Origin: Paraferrimonas sedimenticola
GTDB taxonomy: Bacteria; Pseudomonadota; Gammaproteobacteria; Enterobacterales; Shewanellaceae
DNA length: 64,000 bases
Direction: 5' to 3'
NCBI RefSeq assembly: GCF_002282855.1
Contig: NZ_NRIR01000001.1
Coordinates: 434,001 to 498,000 of the forward strand
Part shown: piece after piece, positions 43,817 to 52,890 of the stretch
Position numbering within the stretch: position 1 is the stretch's first letter
How the letters are laid out: every line of letters starts with the position of its first letter
The notes under the pieces: model-generated
Told to the model about the DNA's origin: nothing
Seen by the model: only the letters and a program-made list of their open reading frames with translations
Databases searched by the model: none
Translations under genes and position numbers: made by a program

Positions 43817-44683
43817 ATGCCCAGATTAGTGCGCCCGAAACCCGCTGCTGCTCTCTTGTTAGCAAGTGGTTTATTTATCCCATCGCTTGTATTGGCCGAA
43901 GAGTTAACTTCCGAATCAACTGACCAAACAGACACCTATCAACACGAAGTTTCAGCATCGCTGTTGAACGCGAGTGATCAGACTCTCGCCGCTGAGTATC
44001 GTTATTATCTGGATCCCGTGGATTGGAATAATGGCCCATACGCGCTAAACGATTTTCTAAGTAAAACCAGTCGGATTGGCGGTGCGTTGGCAGTGCCAAG
44101 GGACGACCCTAACAATCGCTACGCTGTTGCGCTTGAAGGTCGTTACATCTTTGATTCTGAATGGTTTATCAATGCTGGTCTAGGCCACGCAAAGAACTAC
44201 AGTACTACCAATAATTTGTATGCAATCGGTGCAGGTAAGTACCTGAATGACCAGACTGCTCTGGCTCTCAATTACAATCGACAAAACATCGACTTTGGCA
44301 ACCGAAGCAGTGACGATTCCTACGACGCCATTAGCTTGGCCGTTCAGCATTTCCGTCCGCTAAGTGAAAATCGCGGTATGAATTTCGAGGCAGCAATTAC
44401 CGCCGATCGCAAAGAATACAAATACCGCTTTGGAGAGCGCTCTAGTCAAAACCAAGTGACTTTAAGCGCCAAAGGCGAGTACTTCTTTAATCAAGGCTGG
44501 CGCGCCGGTGTTGGCTTTTATAGCGAGTTTCAACATGCCAAGCGCGACGTTGCTATGCTCTACACTGACTATCAGTGGCGAGTGTCGAAAAACATCATCA
44601 TTAGCCCAGCGATCCACACCGAGTTTGGGCAAGACGCTGACAATAAATTGAAACTCGACCTTCAAGCCAAAGTGCGCTTCTAA
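43817..44683 (+). CDS. Putative outer-membrane porin (beta-barrel)
   Basis: 288 residues with a signal peptide (about 1-27, ending L-V-L-A-E) and strand-rich mature sequence of alternating polar/aromatic residues, terminating K-L-K-L-D-L-Q-A-K-V-R-F, with final Phe, as required for BAM insertion. It fits the small putative-porin family seen in Shewanella and Vibrio. It stands alone with a modest ribosome site (GAAGAAA). The cargo is unknown. Confidence 0.75.
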   Translation: MPRLVRPKPAAALLLASGLFIPSLVLAEELTSESTDQTDTYQHEVSASLLNASDQTLAAEYRYYLDPVDWNNGPYALNDFLSKTSRIGGALAVPRDDPNNRYAVALEGRYIFDSEWFINAGLGHAKNYSTTNNLYAIGAGKYLNDQTALALNYNRQNIDFGNRSSDDSYDAISLAVQHFRPLSENRGMNFEAAITADRKEYKYRFGERSSQNQVTLSAKGEYFFNQGWRAGVGFYSEFQHAKRDVAMLYTDYQWRVSKNIIISPAIHTEFGQDADNKLKLDLQAKVRF

Positions 44684-44771
44684 ACTGGCTTTAAAAACTG
44701 GTGACAATTCCCTCCAGATTGATCGCCAGTTTCTATAATAAGTAGTGCCATTAGTTGTAGCGGAGGATGCC

Positions 44772-45251
44772 ATGTCACTTTCAATGCGCTTGGTTAATTA
44801 CTTGCACCAAAACCAAATCAATTATCAGACCCTGTATCACCCCAAAACCACCAACTCCATAGGTACCGCCATTGCGGCTCAGGTGCCACCCCAGCAAATC
44901 GCCAAAGCCGTGGTGCTTAAAGATCATCAAGACCACACAGTGATGGCGGTGATACCCGCTAACCACAAACTCAGCCTGTCGGCTTTGTCGGAAGAGATGC
45001 ATGCGGACTTTCGTCTAGCCAAAGAGCAACAAGTATTTGAGACCTTTAGCGATTGCGAGCGCGGCGCAATACCACCGGTGGGCCAAGCCTACAATATCCG
45101 GGTTGTTTGCGATCCCTTGTTAGATCATCAGGATTGGATTTATTTCGAAGGGGGCGATCATCAAAGCCTAATTCGAATTAGCCATGACGACTTTATTCAG
45201 CTGATGGCCACCAGTAAGCACATTCGAATTAGCCATCAAGCGTTTCACTAG
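44772..45251 (+). CDS. YbaK/EbsC-family aminoacyl-tRNA deacylase
   Basis: 159 residues from ATG 44772 (GGAGGATGCC upstream). YbaK/prolyl-tRNA-editing fold: H-P-K-T-T-N-S, A-K-A-V-V-L-K (catalytic lysine region, about 45-53), V-I-P-A-N-H-K, and D-C-E-x-G-A-I-P-P-V-G near the active site. Such proteins remove mischarged amino acids from tRNAs. It is a stand-alone protein. Which tRNA/amino acid pair it proofreads cannot be told from the sequence. Confidence 0.88.
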   Translation: MSLSMRLVNYLHQNQINYQTLYHPKTTNSIGTAIAAQVPPQQIAKAVVLKDHQDHTVMAVIPANHKLSLSALSEEMHADFRLAKEQQVFETFSDCERGAIPPVGQAYNIRVVCDPLLDHQDWIYFEGGDHQSLIRISHDDFIQLMATSKHIRISHQAFH

Positions 45252-45516
45252 CCAACACCCTTCGCTCGCTTTCAATTGAGCGTCGATCCCCTACAGTCGA
45301 GTGTCCGTCCTCGCCTTGATTGGCGGGGACCGACAACTTTCTCGCCCAAAATTACAAACGCCCATCTAAACAAAATTGCAACATTAGCAACATCTTACAG
45401 AAATAAATTCGCAACCAGCTTGTCACCCGGTTGAATTCTGAGCGTCACATAACTCCGGTAACTTTTCTGCAACTTAACAATAACCTACTAACCAACTTCC
45501 CGTTGCGGAGAGAGAA
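45252..45516. promoter_or_regulatory. Upstream region of the beta-helix lipoprotein gene
   Basis: Includes a hairpin of GTCC-TCGCC/GGCGGGGAC type (45308-45332) that may end the upstream transcript. GTCAC occurs twice exactly 22 bp apart (45422-45426 and 45444-45448), i.e. two helical turns, as in direct-repeat operators such as PHO boxes. No stronger assignment is possible. Ribosome site CGGAGAGAGAA precedes the lipoprotein ATG. Confidence 0.35.
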
Positions 45517-48312
45517 ATGGAACTTAGAAATCTGTTCAAACTGGGTGCACTGGCGTCTGCGCTAGCACTTGCAGGTTGTGGCGGCGATATCAACATCAAC
45601 ACTGGCGGCGAGACGGTAGAAGTACCGGCGCCAACTCCAACCCCAGATCCAGATACCAAAACCCCACAAGAGGAAGCCTACGAGGGCTTTGCCCAGAAGA
45701 GCACCACCTTTGGCATGATCGATGGCAAAGAAGTTTGGGAGCTAACTGGAACTCTGGCTCCAGCCACTGGCGCGGCCACTGGCGGCCAAGACGGGGCTGA
45801 CATCACTCTAGGCGACGACGTAGTTTGGTTGCTCGATGGACCTGTCGTTGTAGGTGGCGACAACGAGAGCTCGGTTAACCTGACTATTGAACCTGGCACC
45901 AAGATTCTTGGTGGCTCTGATTCTTACCTAGTCATCAGCCGTGGTTCAACCATTATGGCTGACGGTACTGCCGAAGCGCCTATCGTATTCACTTCGGTTG
46001 AAGCGGGTCTGGGCCAACCGGGCAAAGCCGGTCAATGGGGTGGTTTGGTGATTCTAGGTAATGCCCCAGTGAACACCTGCCCTAACCTAGACGACTGTGC
46101 CGCTTCGTTTGAAGTGGGTAACTACAGCTATGGCGGCAACAACAGCGAAGACAACTCAGGTTCATTAACTTATGTTCGCGTTGAGTTTGGCGGCTTCAAA
46201 ATCAACGATACCCAAGAAATGAACGGCATTAGCTTCGGTGGTGTGGGTTCTGGCACTCAGGTGAGCTACATCCAAGTTCACGAAAACAACGACGACGGCG
46301 TGGAGTTCTGGGGCGGAAACGTTTCCATCTCTAACGTGGTGCTTACCAACAACTTCGACGATTCGCTGGATTGGACCAACGGCTGGCAGGGTTCTGCGCA
46401 GCACGTATACATTCGTCAAAAAGACAATGGTTCAAACCGTGGTATCGAAGCCGATAGCAACTCAAGCGCAGAAGCGGTTCCTCAATCAAACCCAACTCTG
46501 GCTAACTTCACTATCGAAGTGGCCAACGGCACCAACGCCGGTGGTGACGATGTCGAAGGTATTCTGCTGCGCAAAGGCACCGCGGTTAACGCCTACAACA
46601 TGCTAGTTAAAGGTGATGTTGACTCAGGCGAGTGCTTGGAGATCGACGGCGATAACACTGTGGTGACCGCTCAAGATGGCAACCTCAACATGAGCCACAG
46701 CATCATCGACTGTGTCGAACCGTTCAAAAACCAAAAGGTTGATGCCGATGACGGTTATGAACTGGCCTATGACGTCGAAGCCTGGTTTATGGGCCAACAA
46801 GGCAACCTAGCGGTTGCTTCTGATCTAGACGGTTACATGCCTAACGCCTCATCTCCAGCCTTGTCTGGCGGACAAGCGGATTTGGGCAACATGGACGCTC
46901 GCCTCGAAGACGCTCAGTACATTGGTGCCTTTGACGGCAGCAACGACTGGACCCAAGGCTGGACCACAGACATTCACGGTGACACGCCAGCGCCGGCTCC
47001 TGAATTAGAAGCGCTGAATGCATGTCCAGTTGGCACTACTGCAGACGCGGTAACCGAGGGTTTGTACAAAAACGCAAACGTTAGCCTGGTTTGTACCCTA
47101 AGCGGCACTTACACCTCGGACGTGACTTTGTTGGCCGGCAGCAACGTGCTCTACAAAGTCGACGGTGGTGCGGTGATCTTTGGTGGGGATAACACAGATT
47201 CCGCCAAGCTCAACATTCAAGCTGGCGTTAACTTGTTCGCCACTGACAACAGCTACATCGCCGTGAGCCGCGGCTCGCAAATCTACGCCAAGGGTAGTGC
47301 TGAGCGCCCAATCGTAATGACCTCGCAAAACGATGTGATTGCCGGTGCTGAAGGTTCGCGCGGTCAATGGGGTGGTTTGGTACTACTGGGTAACGGCCTA
47401 GTAAACACCTGTCCTGATGCCTCTTCATGCTCGGCTTCTTTCGAAGTGGGTGACTTCCCTTACGGTGGCGACAACAACCAAGACAGCAGCGGTCAGCTGA
47501 GCTACGTGGTGGTTAAGTATGCTGGCTTCAAGGTCAACGACACCCAAGAGATGAACGGTATCAGCTTCGCCGGTGTGGGCTCTGGCACCATGGTTGACCA
47601 CATCCAAGTTCACGCCAACGGCGACGACGGCGTTGAGTTCTGGGGTGGCGCGGTCAATTTGAAGTACGTTTACCTGACCCACAACTTCGACGACAGCTTG
47701 GACTGGACCAACGGTTGGACCGGTAAAGTTCAGTACTTGCACGTTCAGCACCAAGACAACGCGGCCAACCGCGGTATCGAAGCGGATAGCAACTCAAGCG
47801 CTGAAGCCATGCCTCAGTCAAACCCAACCCTGTCAAACGTCACCATCGAAGTCGGTGCTGGCACTAACTCAGGTGGTGATGACGCTGAGGGCATCCTGCT
47901 GCGCAAAGGTACCGCTGCCATGCTGGCCAACGTGTTGGTCAAAGGCAAAGACGGTTCTGGCGAGTGTTTGGAAATCGACGGTGACAACACGGTAGCCACT
48001 GCGCAAGCCGGCAACCTGGTGATGACCCACAGCGTCATCGACTGTGCCGAACCATTCAAGAATCAGTCAATTAGTGCGGAAGACGGCTACACCGTGGCCT
48101 ACGACGTAGAAGCCTGGTTCACCGGTCAAACTGGTAACGGCACTGCCGCTGTGAGCTTAACCGATGGTATCCCAGCCACTGACGACGCAGCTCTGATGGG
48201 TACTGGTACTGACATGAGCTCAGACAGCTTCTTCGACGCGACCGATTACATCGGTGCGTTTGATGGCAGCAACGACTGGCGCCAAGGCTGGACCTACACC
48301 CCAGGTTCGTAA
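45517..48312 (+). CDS. Outer-membrane lipoprotein with two tandem beta-helix domains
   Basis: 931 residues. Lipobox L-A-L-A-G-C-G-G-D (Cys21, followed by Gly, so sorted to the outer membrane), then a Pro/Thr/Asp linker (about 36-50). Two near-duplicate ~430-residue modules follow (about 55-490 and 495-930), each containing Q-W-G-G-L-V, S-F-E-V-G, F-K-(I/V)-N-D-T-Q-E-M-N-G-I-S-F, D-D-G-V-E-F-W-G-G, L-D-W-T-N-G-W, G-I-E-A-D-S-N-S-S-A-E-A and Y-I-G-A-F-D-G-S-N-D-W. The repeats are those of a parallel beta-helix. Four conserved Cys per module suggest disulfides. The gene directly precedes a TonB-dependent receptor, suggesting a surface ligand-binding partner. The ligand is unknown. Confidence 0.85.
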   Translation: MELRNLFKLGALASALALAGCGGDININTGGETVEVPAPTPTPDPDTKTPQEEAYEGFAQKSTTFGMIDGKEVWELTGTLAPATGAATGGQDGADITLGDDVVWLLDGPVVVGGDNESSVNLTIEPGTKILGGSDSYLVISRGSTIMADGTAEAPIVFTSVEAGLGQPGKAGQWGGLVILGNAPVNTCPNLDDCAASFEVGNYSYGGNNSEDNSGSLTYVRVEFGGFKINDTQEMNGISFGGVGSGTQVSYIQVHENNDDGVEFWGGNVSISNVVLTNNFDDSLDWTNGWQGSAQHVYIRQKDNGSNRGIEADSNSSAEAVPQSNPTLANFTIEVANGTNAGGDDVEGILLRKGTAVNAYNMLVKGDVDSGECLEIDGDNTVVTAQDGNLNMSHSIIDCVEPFKNQKVDADDGYELAYDVEAWFMGQQGNLAVASDLDGYMPNASSPALSGGQADLGNMDARLEDAQYIGAFDGSNDWTQGWTTDIHGDTPAPAPELEALNACPVGTTADAVTEGLYKNANVSLVCTLSGTYTSDVTLLAGSNVLYKVDGGAVIFGGDNTDSAKLNIQAGVNLFATDNSYIAVSRGSQIYAKGSAERPIVMTSQNDVIAGAEGSRGQWGGLVLLGNGLVNTCPDASSCSASFEVGDFPYGGDNNQDSSGQLSYVVVKYAGFKVNDTQEMNGISFAGVGSGTMVDHIQVHANGDDGVEFWGGAVNLKYVYLTHNFDDSLDWTNGWTGKVQYLHVQHQDNAANRGIEADSNSSAEAMPQSNPTLSNVTIEVGAGTNSGGDDAEGILLRKGTAAMLANVLVKGKDGSGECLEIDGDNTVATAQAGNLVMTHSVIDCAEPFKNQSISAEDGYTVAYDVEAWFTGQTGNGTAAVSLTDGIPATDDAALMGTGTDMSSDSFFDATDYIGAFDGSNDWRQGWTYTPGS

Positions 48313-48326
48313 CCTCGCAACACTTT

Positions 48327-48352
48327 GGGGGAGTCACCCTCCCCCGCTTTTT
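48327..48352 (+). terminator. Terminator/attenuator between lipoprotein and TonB receptor
   Basis: GGGGGAG (48327-48333) and CTCCCCC (48339-48345) pair around TCACC, with five T after G-C (48348-48352). It lies 14 bp past the lipoprotein stop and 126 bp before the receptor gene, so readthrough would give more lipoprotein than receptor. Confidence 0.88.
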
Positions 48353-48478
48353 AGATTTAGCGGTGGTCCGCTAGCTTCCCAGGGCGAACCACCACATTTT
48401 ACCGGCTGATTAAACAGCCCAAGCCCGCGCCAAAGGGACGCTGGCTCAATAAAAAACGCTGACAGGATAGCAACAGCC

Positions 48479-51145
48479 ATGAAAACCAAGCCGCGTTTTA
48501 GCGCTACCCCAATCAGTCTTGCCGTAAGCTTCGCGCTTGCTTCCGCCATGACTTTATCAGTCAACGCCGAAGAGCTGCTTGAAGAGCAATACGATTCGCA
48601 AGAGATAGAGGTCATCACCATCACAGGTCGTCTGCGCTCAAGCGCTTCACTTGCGCTGGAAGAGCGCCGCGAAGACGCCAAAGTGGTAGACGTCATGGGT
48701 GCAGACCAAATTTCCCGCACGGGTGATAGCGACGCCGCTGCAGCACTGCGACGGGTCACCGGTCTGACTTTAAAAGACGGCAAATTCATCTACGTTCGCG
48801 GACTTGGCGAGCGTTACTCCAGTACCTCGTTAAATGGCGCCATTGTTCCCTCGCCAGACCCAACACGTAACGTGGTACCGCTGGACATGTTCCCAGCCAG
48901 TATTATCGAATCCCTATCGGTACAAAAAGCCAATTCTGCGGCCCGCCCAGCATCCTTTGGTGGCGGTCACGTAGACATTCGTACCAAATCCATTCCTGCC
49001 GATTTCCTGTTTAAGGTGTCGGTTGGCGGTCGCTACAACACGAACGACAAAAACGACACTTATACCTATAACGGTGGCAAAAACGATAAATACGGCAGCG
49101 ACGACGGTACTCGCGCTTTGCCGCCAAGCATTCCGGCGACTTTCAATCAGTTCGGTGGCATTAGCCCTATCAATATTGTCACAGGTTCCAACGGCACGAT
49201 TAGCTTTCCGCAAGCTCAAGAGCTAAACCGTTCGCTGGCGGGCGATATGTACCGCGACATGACAGTGAAAACCGAAAAAACCGATCCAAGCTGGCGCGGT
49301 AACATCGCCATTGGCAACAAGTTTGAGCTTAGCGATGACGTGGCGCTGGGCTATATCGCCGCGGGCTCTTACAAGCGCCAGGCGGAAAACTACACCAAGC
49401 AAGAAACTGAGCTTGATGGCGATGCGGAAAACGTTCTAGTACTGAACTCAAAAGACGTGGTGGGCACCGATATGGTGACCCAGATTTCCGGCATGTTTAA
49501 CTTAGGCTTGGAAATCACCGCAGACCACAAAATCGAAACCTTCTCTACCTATTTGCGCGATACCTCGGATGACGTATCGGTAGCCATTGAAGAGACTATC
49601 GATACTCTGGGCGAGCCTCGCGCGCTGCAGGTATTTGACGTCGATTACGAGGAGCGTTACTTGTTCTCGAATCAAGCGCGCGGTGAGCACTACTTCCCCT
49701 ACTTTGCCGACTTAGAAGCCAACTGGATGTACTCAGACGCGCGCTCGAAAGCCGATGCGCCGAATAATCTGACCTACACCTACAACGTGCTGTTTGAAGA
49801 CAATAGCAACCAAACTCAGGTTGACCGCACCTTGAACACTCAGGATGCGCCCAAGTACGTATACAGTCGCCTGGACGACCGCGCCAAAAACTATGGGTTT
49901 GATTTGGCCCTGCCATTTAGTACCGACATGGCTGAGATTAAGCTGGCCGGTGGTTATCAGTACTTCGAGAAAACTCGTGAGAACTTCGCCACTCGCTTGT
50001 CCTTTGAAGTAGATTTGCAGCCAACGGATCCCAATGGCGACATCTTAAAGCAGGACTTCGACAAGATTTTCTCTGACGACAACATTGCAAACGACGTATT
50101 GGGATTAGAGCTAAAAGATGCTTCTACCGATACCGAAGATTATGTTGCGGCTGAGAAAATCGATGCCGGCTTTGTCAACATCGACATGGACTTTGATGAC
50201 GTGTGGCGGGTATACGGTGGTGTGCGCTACGAGAACTTCCGCCGCGCCACGCTGCCACTGCAGCCAGACGGTACCATCTCTGACGAGGGCGGTCGCTACG
50301 AGCTAACCGACTATGTGATTGCCGACAAAGACTGGTACCCATCCCTGTCATTGACCTATAAGCAAACCGACTCTAGCCAGTGGCGCTTTGGTGCATCTAA
50401 GACCATAGTGCGCCCGGACTTGCGCGAGGTGGCCCCAGTTCGCTACCAAGACCCGGTCACAGGATTCGAGTTCTTTGGTAACCCAGATCTTAAGTCATCT
50501 GACATCTACAACTTGGACCTGCGCTGGGAGTACTACTCGGACAGCGGCTCCAACTTGAGCCTAGCGGGTTTCTACAAAGACCTAGAAGCGCCAATTGAGC
50601 CGATTCAACGCATCTCTGAAGCGGGCCGACAGCTGAAGTTTTACAACGCTCAGTCAGGTCGGGTTTATGGCGTTGAGGCTGAGTTCCTGAAGGATTTAGG
50701 CTTTATCGGCGGCGTGCACAGCCTTTGGAGCAACTTCTTTGTGGCGGGTAACCTCACCTTGGGTGACTCTGAAATAAAGATTCAGCCCAATGGTGAGATT
50801 GACCCAACCAACACCAAACGCCGCATGACTGGCCACTCCCAATGGGTGACTAACCTGCAGCTAAGTTTTGACTCGCCGAATGACATGCACAACGCCACTC
50901 TGGTGTACAACGTGTTCGGTGAGCGCATCGCTTACGGTGGCCGCGGCGGCTTGGACGATGTGTTTGAGCAACCCTTCCACAGCTTGGACTTTAACTATGC
51001 TCTGTTCCCAACCGACGGCTTGTCGCTAAAGCTGAAGGTGAAGAACTTGCTCGATTCAAAGACCGAGTACAAACAGCAAGGTGTCTTGGTATACCAGAAA
51101 AAACCTGGTACCGAGTACACACTGCAACTGAGTTACGCCTACTAA
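48479..51145 (+). CDS. TonB-dependent outer-membrane receptor (paired with lipoprotein)
   Basis: 888 residues. Signal peptide (about 1-30, ending L-S-V-N-A-E), TonB box region E-V-I-T-I-T-G-R (about 44-51), plug domain (about 60-190) with A-A-A-L-R-R-V-T-G-L-T-L, Y-V-R-G-L-G-E-R-Y-S-S, L-N-G-A and D-M-F-P-A-S-I-I-E-S-L-S-V, then a long beta barrel ending L-Q-L-S-Y-A-Y. The plug type is that of Alteromonadales/Xanthomonadales receptors for complex substrates, not a classical ferric-siderophore receptor. Energised by TonB/ExbBD. Partner of the upstream lipoprotein; the substrate is unknown. Confidence 0.9.
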   Translation: MKTKPRFSATPISLAVSFALASAMTLSVNAEELLEEQYDSQEIEVITITGRLRSSASLALEERREDAKVVDVMGADQISRTGDSDAAAALRRVTGLTLKDGKFIYVRGLGERYSSTSLNGAIVPSPDPTRNVVPLDMFPASIIESLSVQKANSAARPASFGGGHVDIRTKSIPADFLFKVSVGGRYNTNDKNDTYTYNGGKNDKYGSDDGTRALPPSIPATFNQFGGISPINIVTGSNGTISFPQAQELNRSLAGDMYRDMTVKTEKTDPSWRGNIAIGNKFELSDDVALGYIAAGSYKRQAENYTKQETELDGDAENVLVLNSKDVVGTDMVTQISGMFNLGLEITADHKIETFSTYLRDTSDDVSVAIEETIDTLGEPRALQVFDVDYEERYLFSNQARGEHYFPYFADLEANWMYSDARSKADAPNNLTYTYNVLFEDNSNQTQVDRTLNTQDAPKYVYSRLDDRAKNYGFDLALPFSTDMAEIKLAGGYQYFEKTRENFATRLSFEVDLQPTDPNGDILKQDFDKIFSDDNIANDVLGLELKDASTDTEDYVAAEKIDAGFVNIDMDFDDVWRVYGGVRYENFRRATLPLQPDGTISDEGGRYELTDYVIADKDWYPSLSLTYKQTDSSQWRFGASKTIVRPDLREVAPVRYQDPVTGFEFFGNPDLKSSDIYNLDLRWEYYSDSGSNLSLAGFYKDLEAPIEPIQRISEAGRQLKFYNAQSGRVYGVEAEFLKDLGFIGGVHSLWSNFFVAGNLTLGDSEIKIQPNGEIDPTNTKRRMTGHSQWVTNLQLSFDSPNDMHNATLVYNVFGERIAYGGRGGLDDVFEQPFHSLDFNYALFPTDGLSLKLKVKNLLDSKTEYKQQGVLVYQKKPGTEYTLQLSYAY

Positions 51146-51202
51146 CCGTAGGGTAACGCGACCACCAGTTATTGAACACAACCTCGGTCGCAATCCTTGT
51201 AG

Positions 51203-51235
51203 CGGCCCTTCTACTTCGGTAGTTGGGCCGTTTTT
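51203..51235 (+). terminator. Terminator of the TonB-dependent receptor gene
   Basis: CGGCCC (51203-51208) and GGGCCG (51225-51230), with inner pairing CTAC/GTAG around a TTCG tetraloop, then five T (51231-51235). Confidence 0.92.
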
Positions 51236-51343
51236 CTATTTATCGCTTTGGGCATTCAACCCTAGAGTGGACTCACAAGCCAGTTAATCCAGCTTGGCGG
51301 TTGGCGCGTATCTAGCGTACAGATAATTAGCCAAGGTGACTTA

Positions 51344-52714
51344 ATGGGCGTAAGCATTGTTCGCTTTCACAAAGAGCTTCGACTCGCAGACAACCCTTTG
51401 CTGCAGGATATTGGCGGCGAGCGACTCTTGTGTTGGTACCACTTTGATACTCGATTGTTGGAGGCCAACCGTTATGGTCTCAAAGCCATGGGGCCGGTGC
51501 GGCTGCATTTTTTGCTCGAGAGCCTGATGGACTTGGACCAACAATTGGCTCAGTTAGGGCAGCGTTTGTACATTAGCGTTGGCGATATTCACACCGCCCT
51601 TGAGCGAATTCTTCAAGCCTTTAGCGCCAGTCAGTTATTACAAAGCCGTGCGGTGGGTTGGGAAGAACAGCAAAGCCAGCAGCGTCTACTCATGGGCTTT
51701 GAACGGCTTGAGCACAATTTACACGAGTCCTTTAGCCTGTTTGAAGCGGCCGACCTGCCCTTTGAGTTGCGCGAATTGCCCGACAGTTTTTCGAAGTATC
51801 GCCGCTTATTGGAAAAGCATGAGGTACAGCCGCGTGCACCGCTTAAAGCGCCAAGTCAGTTGCCGCCTTTGCCGGATAACGCCAGTTTTGCCACAGTCAC
51901 CGCTGTGGGGCTGATGACTCTGCCCGCGTTTATCTCCCATTACGGCGACCAATTAAATGCTGCATCTGAAGCTGTCGAGTTTCGCGGTGGCGAGCGCGCC
52001 GGTTTCACTCACCTAAGCGGCTATTTTGCCAGTCGCCGCGCTTGTCGCTACAAGACGACGCGTAACGCCATTGACGATGCCAGCGCCTCGACGCGATTCT
52101 CCCCATGGATGGCGCAAGGCTGTGTGTCATCGAGAATGGCGGCTGACGCGCTAGCGGGCTATCAAAAGGACTTTGGCGTTAACGATGATAACGATTGGAT
52201 CTACTTTGAGCTGTTGTGGCGCGATTACTTTTATTGGTACGCGCTGAAATGGCAGCGCCGTTTGTTTCGTTTTCGCGGCATTCATCAAAAAGGCCCGTTG
52301 ACCGCGTTCTATCCCGGGCGCTTTCAAGCCTGGTGCCAAGGCAGTACACCATGGCCTTTGGTCAATGCCATCATGAAACAGCTCAATCGAACTGGCTTTA
52401 TCTCGAATCGAGCCCGCCAGATTGCCGCCTCGGCCTTGGTTAACGAGCTCAGTTGCGATTGGCGCTATGGTGCGGCCTACTTTCAACAGCAGCTCATCGA
52501 CCATCAGGTCGGCGCCAACTGGGGTAACTGGCAGTACATCGCAGGCGTCGGTGCCGATCCGCGCCAAGGCCGCCACTTTAACCTAGAAAAACAAACCGCC
52601 ATGTTTGATCCCAAGGGCGAGTACATCGCCCGCTGGCAAGGCGACATGGGCTGCCAACCGCTGGATGCCGAAGACGCCGCCGACTGGCCAATAAGCCCAC
52701 CTGTGGATAAATAG
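51344..52714 (+). CDS. DASH-family cryptochrome
   Basis: 456 residues. N-terminal photolyase domain (I-V-R-F-H-K-E-L-R-L-A-D-N-P-L-L), the C-terminal FAD-binding core with L-L-W-R-D-Y-F-Y-W-Y, L-N-R-T-G-F-I-S-N-R-A-R-Q-I-A-A-S, and the DASH hallmark N-W-G-N-W-Q-Y-I-A-G-V-G-A-D-P-R. CRY-DASH proteins bind FAD (and often MTHF) and repair CPDs in single-stranded DNA or act as blue-light sensors. The last residues P-V-D-K and the stop codon are supplied by a TGTGGATAAATAG repeat sequence, so the natural C-terminus seems to have been remade by the repeat. Confidence 0.93.
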   Translation: MGVSIVRFHKELRLADNPLLQDIGGERLLCWYHFDTRLLEANRYGLKAMGPVRLHFLLESLMDLDQQLAQLGQRLYISVGDIHTALERILQAFSASQLLQSRAVGWEEQQSQQRLLMGFERLEHNLHESFSLFEAADLPFELRELPDSFSKYRRLLEKHEVQPRAPLKAPSQLPPLPDNASFATVTAVGLMTLPAFISHYGDQLNAASEAVEFRGGERAGFTHLSGYFASRRACRYKTTRNAIDDASASTRFSPWMAQGCVSSRMAADALAGYQKDFGVNDDNDWIYFELLWRDYFYWYALKWQRRLFRFRGIHQKGPLTAFYPGRFQAWCQGSTPWPLVNAIMKQLNRTGFISNRARQIAASALVNELSCDWRYGAAYFQQQLIDHQVGANWGNWQYIAGVGADPRQGRHFNLEKQTAMFDPKGEYIARWQGDMGCQPLDAEDAADWPISPPVDK

Positions 52715-52871
52715 CCCCCAAAAACCCATAGGGGACAGTCCCCTGTGTATAAGCATGTGCACAATTTTTGTTCGACATTCGCTGCAGATCGTGAATGTTT
52801 GAGACAGCTGTGGATAAAAGCACCGGTTTTAGGGGGTGGGGACAGTCCCCTGTTGGTAGTGTGTGGATAAA
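52702..52871 (+). repeat. DnaA-box/palindrome element, type II (direct pair), copy 2
   Basis: TGTGGATAA at 52702 with AGGGGACAGTCCCCT at 52730, and TGTGGATAA at 52809 with TGGGGACAGTCCCCT at 52837: 28 bp within each unit and 107 bp between units, exactly as at 28237-28386. A third TGTGGATAA is at 52862. The first box is inside the last codons of the CRY-DASH gene. Confidence 0.88.
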
Positions 52872-52890
52872 AATGGCGGATTTTGAGGGG

